Shown: piece after piece, positions 35,068 through 45,943 of the stretch
Numbering within the stretch: position 1 is the stretch's first letter
How the letters are laid out: the number at the start of each line of letters is the position of its first letter
Source: Membranipora membranacea
Taxonomy: Eukaryota; Bryozoa; Gymnolaemata; Cheilostomatida; Membraniporidae
Assembly (NCBI GenBank): GCA_914767715.1
Contig: OU612074.1
Span: forward strand, 11,382,062 to 11,446,061
Direction of reading: 5' to 3'
Length of the DNA: 64,000 nucleotides
Program-made: the position numbers and the translations under genes
Notes under the pieces: generated by a model
Databases searched by the model: none
What the model was told of the DNA's origin: nothing
What the model saw: only the letters and a program-made list of their open reading frames with translations

Positions 35068-38000
35068 CACTGTAAAAACTAAAGGTACAAACATGGTACA
35101 GAAAAAGGTACATTGAGGGTACAAAAATTTGTGACAACATAGGTACCCTTTTTCGTACCCTTTAGAGGGTACCAAAATGTACCATTATATGTGAAAAGGT
35201 ACACTTCAATGTGCTACTTGCGTACCTTCTTTAAGGTACGCTGCTGTACCATGTACATCAAAATGGTACAATATTTTGTACCTTTTAATGGTACGATTAT
35301 GTACCATGCATTGTGAAAAGGTACACTATTATGCGCCCTTTGTGTACCTTTTGAGTGGTACGCTTATGTACCATATGTTACTTGATGGTACAGAATCGCG
35401 TACCTTCTTATGGTTCAATCTTGTACCATGCTAAGAAAAGGGTACCTATGTTGTCACAATTTTTTGTACCTTTTTTTAGTACCCTTTTTAGTACCCTTCA
35501 GTTGATACAGTTCTGTACCATATTTAGATAGAAGGGACATCATATTTCTATATCGCAACATGCAGGAGATAACAGGGTAAAAACTGAAGAAAAACTGCTT
35601 AACTTATGAATTACACGAATTGACAGTGCCGAGATGTTTATTCATATAATAATAATTGAGACAGCTAAACAATAAGAAATGATGACAGGGTCAGAAAAAG
35701 AAAACTTCCATATTCCATCATAGATAAGGAGAAGTCAAGTGAAAAAGTTTTGTTCTGGGGCCTATTCATTGCATTGAATTATTTAGGGCATTGGCACAAT
35801 ATGATTATAGGACACAGTTTTTTTAAAATGAAAGTAATAAAATATTACAATGTTGCAAAAACAGTCATAATGTAAAAACTTCTGTAAACCAAGTTAATCC
35901 ATATATTGGTAGCTAAAAGATTAGTTACTTATTAGATGATGCGAAAAATGGCAACTTTTCAATAATTGTTACGACTGCTGCCAATTTGATTTTGACTTAC
36001 ATTTTATGCCTGCACAAAACTCTAGCAGGATCAGGGATTTTTTTTGCTGGTAATGAACTGCCTGAATATGATGGAGGCTGAAGAACGCAGGTAGAGCCTC
36101 TGCTGGCTTTGGCCTCTTTCTATTCTGTTTTGAGAGATAACAATGCCGTTATCCTTTATAACAATCACCAGTTTCTTAGATACATCTTGCAGCTGCAAAA
36201 GATTAACACAGAAAATTTTAACATTACATTAAGTGCTGTTGATACAAAACGAGCCTTTACAAAAGACAGATCTCAGTGATATTTTTTCTACCCAGGTGTA
36301 GTATAGCACATTTGCCGGGGGGGGGGGGGCGTCGGACGGTGGGCAAGAGTCTGGGGGGGGGCCCAGACTCAGATAAGGGGTATTTTGGAAGCAACGCAAA
36401 GATAAATATTACTATAGATACTGAGAAAGATATATAGTCAACTAGTTCAAGTTTTGTTGTCAGACAAATATGAAAATACTAAATATGATATACAGTTAAC
36501 TTACATCTTCTTTTTCTTAGTAAATGTGACTCCGAATTTCGCCTAAACTTTATCGAAGCAGCATCAGGGCCAATGCACTGAGAGGCAATCATCATCATCT
36601 GTAAATAGAGATGTAAATGTTAAACAAAGTTCCCTTTAGTATTATCAGCCCATGGATCGCTCTGAGCACGTATAATGACTACCTTAGAAGCAACCAGTGT
36701 TGGAAATTTCGGAAATGTTGGTCACAACATTTTAAGAGGATTAACATTCGAACTCAAAGTCAAAAACAGCCTGCGTTGGCATACATTGATGTTCCAGTTA
36801 AAACTTGGGTCATTGAATGAAATGCTACATTGCTGCCTGGTAGCTTCCCTTTTATTTCAGTAACAATGAATTTTAAAACTGGAATTGACATAAACCGCCA
36901 AATCAAGTTTATATAAAAGGCTCTCGAGAGTGATTTGGTGCCAATTGCATGCAAAGGCACCTAAAACTCAAGCACAATATACCACAATGACTACATGTTA
37001 ACTTAATTGCGAAGTTTGATACTAGGATGGTGAAATTCTTTAAAAAACTTACCTCTTTCTTGGCTTGATATCCGTTATAAATCCATAAATGTGTGTGTGT
37101 GTATGTCTACACTGTGTGTGCTCTTTTTGAATGCTGATAGCCAAGTAATAATCAGTAAGAGGTGAGGTTTGCTCTCATTCATTCAATGGTTAGCATGGTT
37201 GTTTGCGTAAACAAGACCTAACTAAATGATCAGACACAGCATTACGATAACCTGCAATATAATTGTTTTGACAGCAGAGGATTATCCAATTGTGGTTTCA
37301 TTCAACCAACATGTTGACTTATTCATCGCTGCACAAAAGTAAATCTCACACTAACCTACAATATAATTACTTCGACAGAGGATGTTTGTCATATTTCGGT
37401 CCTAGCCAACCAACATGTTGACTGATTCATTGCTGAACAACAAAATATTCACAGAAAAATCTCAAACTATCTGATGAAAACACAGTCTACCGAGTACCAA
37501 CTGGTAATTTAATGCTAGATTTTTTAATAGAGCCATAAAGGTCCGGAAAGCCTATTCATAAGTAATATGACAAATCATGTTTGACTGTGACTGTTGTCTA
37601 CCAGTGTGACTATTACGTAAAGAGGTTATTACAGGTAATCCAAAATTCCTTATCAAGCGGTGCACAAAAATTTCCTTTAATTCTAAATGAACATTCGTTT
37701 GACAGCAATGTATCACGCACTAAATATGATCGGTGCACAAAAATTTCTTTTAATTCTAAATGAACATTCGTTTGACAGCAATGTATCGCGCACTAAATAT
37801 GATCGGGCAGCAATATAAATTTATTGCCTGCAAGTTTCAAGCTCCTGACCCTTTTTTGTCCCGTTAATGTACTCATGAGACGTGTACCACGGTTGTACCT
37901 TTCCTGGACCGTCATGGCCATTTTTGTACCTTTTTCTAACTTGTACCCTTTGTAACACATTTATGGACCATATTCGTACCCTTTCAGAGGGTTACTTGGT

Positions 38001-38159
38001 ACAATTCCAGAAGAAGGTACATGATTGTACCATTTCTTCTAATATGTACCCCTATCAAGATGACATGTACCGTCTAGGTACCCTCTACGCCACTATAATG
38101 TACCCTGTATAAAATTGTACCTTTCTTGTACCCTTATAGTACCTTTAGTTTTTACAGTG
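35068..38159. mobile_element. CACTA-like DNA element with GTAC-rich subterminal arms
   Basis: The ends are CACTGTAAAAACTAAAGG and its exact complement, about 3.1 kb apart. TG flanks both sides and may be a 2-bp target duplication. The first 450 bp and last 290 bp are packed with GTACC/GGTAC words at irregular 10-25-bp spacing. CACTG ends plus dense subterminal repeats are typical of CACTA/EnSpm transposons, whose transposase binds such repeats. The interior has poly-G tracts and a 73-bp tandem repeat but no transposase frame, so it is non-autonomous. Confidence 0.75.
37658..37803 (+). repeat. 73-bp direct tandem duplication
   Basis: CGGTGCACAAAAATTTC opens both units, at 37658 and 37731, and the copies differ at only a few bases. 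It lies inside the CACTA-like element near its right arm. A more diverged duplication, marked by ACCAACATGTTGACT, lies at about 37250-37440. Confidence 0.9.
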
Positions 38160-38199
38160 TGTATCAGATGTGCGCGGCGGACAAGTAAGTCATACCAAT

Positions 38200-38760
38200 T
38201 TTCGTCCAGCTTTAGCTCTTGTCCGTCCATGTCCGTCTGTTGGGCAACATTGGGCATTTTGCAATGCCCATTTTTGTCCACATTTTATGCTGTCCGTCCA
38301 ATCAAAGAGTTAGGTACTCTAACTCCTTGGTCCAATGTCCGTCCATATTTGTCGAATGATCGTCCTTGTCCATCCATTGAGCAATGTTGGACAGACTTCT
38401 ATGCCCATCCCTGTCCATCTCCTTAAGATTTTGTTTGCCCATGTGTGTCCACCGGACATCCTTGGACCATTTTCCATGCCTGTTATTTACCATCCTTTCA
38501 TGCTGTTCGCCCAATGCCTGCCAATATTTGTGCAATTTTCATCCATTGTGTAATGTTGGACAAATTTCCATGCCCAATCCTGACAATATGTTTTGTCCGT
38601 CCGATACCCGTTCTTGTTTATCATTGTCCTTTCATTTTTGTCCAATATCAGTCATTTTTTGTCCAACGTCTGTCAATTTAAGTTGAATGTTTATGACTGT
38701 CCACTATATTTCCATGCCCGATGTATTTACATGTTTAGTGCAGGTGGATGGTTTTGACGT
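38200..38760. repeat. GTCC-rich degenerate array
   Basis: Dozens of TGTCCGTCCA-like words at irregular spacing on the plus strand. Its right end, starting TTGTCCAATATCAGTCATTT, is repeated at about 39462-39548. Open frames here are by-products of this composition. It may be a transposon arm like the GTAC arrays, or a decayed minisatellite. Confidence 0.75.
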
Positions 38761-39389
38761 TGGACAAGTTATATATTATAATCCGAATTTGCCGTAAAAC
38801 TAAAACAAATAAGGCAGAGAAAAGGTCTTGATGTAAAAATAACCTCAGGTATTGAAACAAAAGCATTGCCACGCAATCGATTAATCAAGGCAATTATGCA
38901 TTACAAACAAATGACAATCAAGGATAAATCTCAACAAGGTGAGATTCAATAGTCAGTTAAGCATAGTGACAATAATCATGATTTATATATGCTACCGTAC
39001 ATCAGGATACTCAAGGATTTAAGCATAATATAACAGATAATTCCAGGCTCTATGAAAAGAATAATAGAACATACCTTTGTCATCTAATGCACTTGTGTTA
39101 CGAGTAAATAGCATGATTTTATGTAGTTAGTTTAGAAATGTGATAAACCATAGCTTACTGTTGCCATGTTTATCATGAAAGATTCAGTTTGACAATGTCA
39201 CAAAATATGATTAGCATCTATCAGTTAGTGTGTCATGTGATGTCCCAAATATGGTAACAAAAGTGGTAATGCATTCATATGTAAATCAACTAATTCTGGG
39301 GTCTCCTAAAATTGCCAAAGGGGTGGAATGCGTGCACAGCGCAAAGCGCGGCGATAGCGCAGCTCCCGCAGCTACACCCGATCCTGACA

Positions 39390-39550
39390 ATAATTATTGT
39401 CCGTCCTAAGTCCATGCTTGTTTTTTCATTGTCCGTCTCTGTTTGTCCTATTTCCGTCCATGTTTGCCAAATATCAGTCATTTTTTGTCCAACGTCTGTA
39501 AATTTAAGTTACATGTTCATGCATGTCCGCTATTTTTGCATGTTGGACAT
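39390..39550. repeat. Second GTCC-rich array
   Basis: A direct repeat of the end of the 38.2-38.76-kb array; ATCAGTCATTTTTTGTCCAA occurs in both. The 830 bp between carries no recognised gene. Confidence 0.75.
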
Positions 39551-39949
39551 CGAACTGCTTTTCTAACTCATACTGTGTCATAGAAACCGCTGATTGAGAC
39601 ACCATTAGGCTTACTAAGTCTGGTACTCTGGACTGAAAGTATATCGCCTGTGACACTTCAACTTCAACCTGAGGATAACGCCATGTCTTTCCTCAGATAT
39701 GCTTACTAGTTCATATCGAGCATTGCTCATAAAGCGGTGATAGATTTTGTCAATCAGTTAAGAAGCTAGTATTCTTGATGTGATACCCAATGGCCTATAA
39801 GCGGTATTTTTATGGCGTTTCTATTCTATTCACTCATTTGTAGCACAGGAGTGATTGTAGTAGGATGTGCTTCCTGACACCGACAGTTACTTAGTGCTAA
39901 GGGTTTGTATTTGTTCTTCCATTAAAGAAAGAAATTATTCTGACAGCAT

Positions 39950-40560
39950 GTTTGTCTGATACCTTTGCAGCACATTGCTGACAATTGAAATTGTAGCAAT
40001 GCTTTCGAACGCTCCTCATTAGCAGTAATAATCATTTAAGATATGTGAATGTCTAAACAAAACTTGATTGCCAAATAGAAATGAATTTTGATACAAACAG
40101 GGGAAGCACGTGGCTTGTCTTAGTTTATGGCTCGACTGTGCGTCATAACCTTATCAGTGAAATTCTAAATTTAGCTTATGCTTGTTACTTCAAATGTTGA
40201 GTACCTGCTGATAAGCTTTAAGTATATCAACAAATTGGTTAAATTATATGACAAGCGTTACCCTGACATTGTCATCATTCGCTCATTCTGAAACTGATAT
40301 CCACACTGGTAGGTTTAATGATTGATGGAAGATCACTAGTCAAGACTGAGTTCATCATTTATAAGTCTGATAAAGCATTGATTGAACGAGGTAAGTTTTC
40401 GAAATGGATGAGTACATTGAGTTACAGTGAGGGAGTCATGTATTCAATCATCTGTTGTTTGGAGCGTTTTCCGTATAAACCTAGATTGGTATATGATACT
40501 TGGTACTTTAGTATGCCGCATTGCAAAACTGGTAAGCAATGTAACATAATGCCTAATCTT
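39950..40560 (-). repeat. Dispersed repeat, inverted relative to 9000-9610
   Basis: Collinear reverse-complement match to 9000-9610. The 109-residue reading frame at 40318-40647 begins inside it. The other copy has stops in the matching stretch, so I do not call a gene. Confidence 0.85.
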
Positions 40561-41780
40561 ATGTGTCTAGCTATAGGTGCCTTTATTCAATATGAGGTTG
40601 GAGATTTAGAAAGAGTTTGTCAGCACATCATACCTTTAATGTTATAATTTCTCGAAATCTCTTGTGAGGGGAGTAGTTGGTCGCCACAGTTCTAATACAA
40701 AAGAAGCTTTTTCATTATTTTGAAATCTTGAATCTCCGTTTGATTGTTCTCTCAGAGAGAAAGGGCTGACTTAGACGCACATTCAACTGCGTGAGTGGAT
40801 TAAGCATACTGTTCCTGTCCGACAGAGAAAGTATCAACATAATAGCAAGTAATCCATTTAAATTGTCATCTTATCATGGATGATACTTATCGACAAGGCA
40901 CTCTGTCACAATGCGGTTGTGCAACAATCGGTGTGCATCGTGATAAGAGGACTGAGCATTAACTGTGTCACTGTCATTGTGTTGCTGTGTCATTGCATCA
41001 CAGTGTCACTGTGTCACAAAGGAATTAGTACACTCCAAAAGACAAAGCAATATATTGTCTGGCGGCCCGCTTTACAGCAGAATGCAATACTTTTTACACA
41101 GATTAAACTTAGAAATTATCCACCTGCATGCTCATCCATGAAGTATTTATTCCCAGAACTTTACCAGGCCAATAAGATACCACTTGCAAATACTTTTACT
41201 TTTCCAAATAGAATAAAAATAAATATTTTCATTGTCAGGAGACATTGAGCAATAGAAGTCATTAACTTTTACAATTCCCCAAAGTTTTTTGCCACCATCT
41301 TTCAGTAGGCTTTAATCATGACAACACTGTGTCAGTTGATTGAGAAACCCTGAATCCTGAAAGTTCCCATACCATATTGAGTTCAATTATTTGCAGACAA
41401 ATAAGAATTAAAGATTGCTGGCTAACTTGTAAAGAAGAGAACCTTGAGAATTTCCAGAGAACCATAAACCAAAATGAAGACTACACATGACAGGTACCAT
41501 TTTCTGACTATGCCAATATAATCTGGAGTAGTAGTTTACTTTCCGTGTCACCTGGCTCATATCCTATCACGGCCGTATCATTATTTTATTAAAGTATATT
41601 TTAGTGGTTTACCGTTTATTCTAAAATGATCGGCCCATGGGACGTGTTCTGTACAATAAAAAAGAGAACACAACTTGATTTTTTTAAAAAAACCTGAGAC
41701 TTTTCTTAAATCTGGAATAGCATGAGTAGACGATTTAATAAAATATTTACACCATGTTAAAAAACATCATGAAATCACCT
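40561..41780. other. Intergenic
   Basis: Contains a short GTGTCACTGT-type degenerate repeat at about 40960-41022. Nothing else was recognised. Confidence 0.45.
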
Positions 41781-42238
41781 TTAAACTACTGCTAAAACAG
41801 CTGGGCTTTGCCCAGCAGAGCCACCAGTCAAAAATTTATATAGATAGTTGTAGCATCAAAACATCTAGCCAGTAGCTTTGCATGGAGTTTTATGAGCTCT
41901 AAAAATGTAGGGAGTGTAGTCTTCCCCAGCCATCCGTCATTAGTGATGACAAAAGTTGACACTGACCAATCAGGTGCCATAAAAATCTAGCTGAGATCCA
42001 ACGCTAATAAAAGTAAAGGATCTCAGCTAAATTTTAAAGGCACCTGGTTGGACAGTGTCAAATTTTGTCATCACTAATGGTGGATGGCTGGGGAAGAAGA
42101 TACTCCCTACTTTTTGAGAGCTCATATAACTTAATGCAAAGCTACTGGCTAGATTTTTTGATGTCACAACCATCTATATAAAATTAGTTGACTGGTGGCT
42201 CTGCTGGGCAAAGCCCAGCTGTGGCAGCAGTGGTTTAA
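41781..42238. mobile_element. Foldback element with TTAA ends, 458 bp
   Basis: Two arms of about 215 bp are reverse complements around a short centre at about 42001-42025. The ends are TTAAACTACTGC and GCAGTGGTTTAA, as in the element at 4645-4986. The arms share GCTGGGCTTTGCCCAGCAGA and CATCACTAATG. Non-coding. The same TTAA-specific transposase source is likely. Confidence 0.88.
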
Positions 42239-43010
42239 GCTTGAAAGGAATTGTCTCGCCATCATAATAGGTAGACTAAGCTTTGTCTTCACTTCCTCCG
42301 CTAGAGTAACTTCGCATCACTTAGATAATTATATGGTCCTAGTTAGTAACTAATCCAAAACAGAAAACTTATGAATGGGAAGAAAATAAATGCATGATAA
42401 CCTCTATAATTATATTACAGCATTAACAGTTTGATGTTACAGTTTTTTGTCTGGGTTTTCAGATTGTTTCATCAGGTTTGTCAAGCAAGATCTATTTAAT
42501 ATTACTCTGTCCCAATAGAACTTGTATTCGATTAATATTAAATTTCCTTTTCACAATTCTAGGCTAATTATTATTGAGCTCAATTTTTGTCAAATGTAAT
42601 GATCAATGTCCCATAGACATTGGCACAACAACCTCCAGTTTCGTAGGGCATCCATCATCTTTTCAATCAGAATTGCATTATCATCAAAGAGAAAATCTGA
42701 AGTAAAATCAGAAGAAACCCTTTCAGATGCAAAAACATTACGTGTCTACCATGCAATGTCTATTACCACCATAAATCATGCGGCCATTGTGATAATGTTG
42801 CCATAAATGGTGATGATTCACTAATCATTACCTTATTCGAGACATTGGACTCAAGGTGTTTTTTAACAGATGCGTAATGTCATAGGCATTTACTAACTAG
42901 CACATCTGCATTCTGCAAGTCGTGTTGAAAGTGATACTAGCAGGAATGGAGTTTCAATCTTCTAACAGTTATGTGTTTGAACCTATACCTATGTTTATTC
43001 TTAGTACTAG
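42239..43010. other. Region upstream of the plus-strand gene copy
   Basis: No exon matching the upstream exons of the minus-strand paralogue was found. The last 23 bases before 43011 resemble the matching intron end of the paralogue. Confidence 0.4.
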
Positions 43011-44399
43011 AATGAGCTCTCTTGGTATACGCAAAGCTCGCAAAGGACATTTGACAGAAACTGCTGAGCAAGTAGTACTAAAGAAGAGGGGCAGAAGATC
43101 AGCACTGACATCAGATGACACTGGAGTAATACTCGAGCTGAGGAAGACTCGCGCCAGAAAATCTAGATCTTACGCAAAGGTATGTTACAGATCAATCAGA
43201 TATCTATTCTAGTAACAGATCAAGAGATCCAAATGATATGGCAGTGGTCGGTCGATAATCTATACTATGTCATATTAACCAGCACTTCAAGCGTTTGACA
43301 TTTTTGAGGGATGTGTCGGAGTGTGCTGTTTTCTGAGAGGGCTTGCTGAAAGAACTGATTGGACTTCAGTTCGCCTTTGCTTTTGTACCTGTACGTTTGA
43401 GCTAAGGATATTTAAAACCAGCGGGTTTTTTATATCATACTTACATCAATATAGCGTGGAGGAGGACAGCCCAGTAAGATCGCGAGTTCTAAGCTGACCC
43501 CTCAGGAGTCAGCAAAGAGATTACGTAACTCCGCCAGCTTTGTGACAACAGATGACAGTTCTGCAGCATCACATATTTCTCCTACATATACTCCTAGTCA
43601 GCTGTGAGTAATTACTTTCTGTTGTCCCATTTGTTGGAATTGCCCTATACCCCGTGGATGGATCTGGTTTTGACCATTGTACCATTGAATGCTATCCTTT
43701 ACCTGTTTATGACAAAACAGAGGGTAGGCTGCCCCTAAAGAGGGACACAAGGTGCCCGGAGTCCTCATACTGAGAGTGTGATACATCCTAGTAAACTAAA
43801 ATGCATCCTAGAGGTGAGGCCATGGTTGACCTCCTAATCGTGAGTGTGCAGCAAGCTGCCAGAAACTGAAACAGGCACTAATCAGCCAGTGGCCATGACA
43901 CTTTGATCTTATCCAATAGGCCGAGAAGCCGAGAATGCTATCCTATAACTTGTAACGCAGATCAGAGTTTTGAAATATGGGCTTACACAACCAAAACTGA
44001 TGTTACCGCCAACCATCAAGGATATTGGCATCCCCTAATATTTTTTCTCAACTATGACCCTGCGCGGTCTCATTCAAAAAATGATACTCAAAATTTGTTT
44101 GTAGCTTGCAATTTGTATTTATTCATGAGTTGATGCTCTTTCTACCATGAGGGAAAACAACTCCAAACATCAAACTCAACCTTGAACCGTTCACTATATC
44201 AGGATTAGTTGAGTACAGTATGTAACCACGAGATAATCCATCAGCTGAAACAAATTTGATTTTTCATTGTAGAGATTTGGAAGCAAAATCCGAAAGTAGA
44301 TCTTACAAAGAGCCAACAAAGACAGCTCCGAGGACGAAACCTAAGACGATGAAATCCACAAAAACTAGGGCTCATGCAGTAAAAATTATCAAGACTTGA
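43011..44399 (+). CDS. 3'-terminal copy of an unrecognised basic protein gene
   Basis: Three exons, 43011-43179, 43455-43603 and 44273-44399 (TGA), with phases 2-0-2 identical to the last three exons of the minus-strand gene at 45944-48239. Shared protein runs include SALTSDDTGVILELRKTR against SALSADDTGVVVELRKTR, and KLTPQES..RLRNSAS. The middle exon is 149 bp in both. All three exons are open and their splice sites intact, so this is either a live paralogue with unseen upstream exons or a young 3' duplicate. The product is Lys/Arg/Ser-rich and disordered-looking; function unknown. Confidence 0.7.
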
Positions 44400-45943
44400 T
44401 GATCCCTTGGAAACCAAAATACTATGATCGCAGTCAGTTGAATTTCCCCAATCCAAATACACACCAGAGATTCAACCTACAAACCACCAACAGTAAACTC
44501 TAGTCCCGTTACAAGTCATATTATATTTTGTTCTCAATCACTTTGTTTCATTAGAATAGTTTTGACCTGTTATCTATCTGCTTGGATACATCTTAAGTTT
44601 TTTGTTTCAGTTTCATCTTTGTTATCTCACCTTAACAAAGAACTTCTTTGATGCTTATTAGCTTGTAAATATTAAACATTGAATTCTTCTATAGTGAGTA
44701 TGAATAAGATTTTATGAGTCATAATGATTTCGTATTTCAAAAGGAATGTATGCAGCCCATGATGCTTGATAACTTACAGAGTTGTCCCCTCTAGTAAAAT
44801 GAGAAGACAATCCTGAAAAAGATATCTAATATTCATACATGTATACTATACTATACTTTACTATAACTAAAACAAAAATCATTTCTCATCTCATCACACA
44901 GCATAACAGCTAACCGCCAACTGACAAGTACAACATGAGACACATCAAACAACTCAAAAGAACTTTTGAGTGATTGGCATTGAAAATTTGGCTGATTAAA
45001 ACCAATATCATTTATTATTACAGTCATTATTGTTTGACAGTGATTGATAAATTGACCAAGGTTTTGCAAGCAAGAAGCAAGAGCTACTTTTTCTGAACAA
45101 GTTACATACCGATAAAAAGAGCAAACTAATTGGCTAACATATTCAAACTAGTTCTCAGCAGCAGCAGCAGCAGCTTTGTAATATTTAATTTACAAATTAT
45201 CGGATAATGAGGGGATTCTCTTTCAACTTCGATACAATCCAAGACACAATAAGCATCATGCTCATGTTAGCTTGCTAGCATGTTAAAATTTGATAGCAAT
45301 AATATGTTCTTGCTGTTACTGCAAAACCTATAGTCCATGGCATAATTTCACTTTTTTCACTTTCATTTACGAACCTGGTTTAGAATTCGAACTTTCAACA
45401 GCAAGTTATTAGCCGTCCACCCCTGAAAACCATACTTTCAATAGAAGTTATTGTTATTTTTATTATGTTTGCACAACACAGACGGTATATGAGTGTAGAA
45501 AATTGATGTACCAATATGTTGGTAGTCATTGTCACAATACTTACTCTCTGTTACAAACCCTTATCCAGGGCATTAATATAATTCTATTAGCCCTTCCGTA
45601 TGATTATGGGATGCCTGTAGCTAAACTACAGTTTATGATACTTTCAAGAATTCACTTGTCCCTTTATTTGTGAATAAATCAAAAAAATCAATATTTCACT
45701 CTTGTCCAGACCCATCTCAAATTTTCGAGGGAGGCCTGTTCATATGTCAATTAGGTGCTGAAAAAACAAACCACATGAAAAGTAATAGTTTTGACTGTAA
45801 AATATATAATTCGATAGTAATAACAATGTGTTCTGGATCTTATGTTGTTTGCTGATTGATTGTTATCATAATCCGTGATGTCAATTTGGAAGTGCATTAC
45901 GTCTGATACTGGGCAGCAATCACATTATATTGTTTAACAATAA
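44400..45943. other. Spacer between tail-to-tail gene copies
   Basis: Holds an (AGC)6 microsatellite at 45156-45174. Nothing else was recognised. Confidence 0.5.
45156..45174. repeat. (AGC)n microsatellite
   Basis: Six CAG/AGC units in a row in the convergent spacer. Confidence 0.9.

Noticed and set aside
38093-38686. Several overlapping 60-100-residue reading frames
   Set aside because: By-products of GTCC-word repeats; no conserved domain, start context or splice sites.
40318-40647. 109-residue open frame
   Set aside because: Begins inside a dispersed repeat whose other copy (8.9-9.2 kb, inverted) has no matching frame; no recognisable domain.
42606-42806. Possible upstream exon of the plus-strand gene copy
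   Set aside because: Lys/Ser-rich frame but no similarity to the upstream exons of the paralogue and no fitting splice sites.
43598-43786. Minus-strand frame starting near an exon end
   Set aside because: Intronic relative to the plus copy; no domain and no counterpart in the paralogue.
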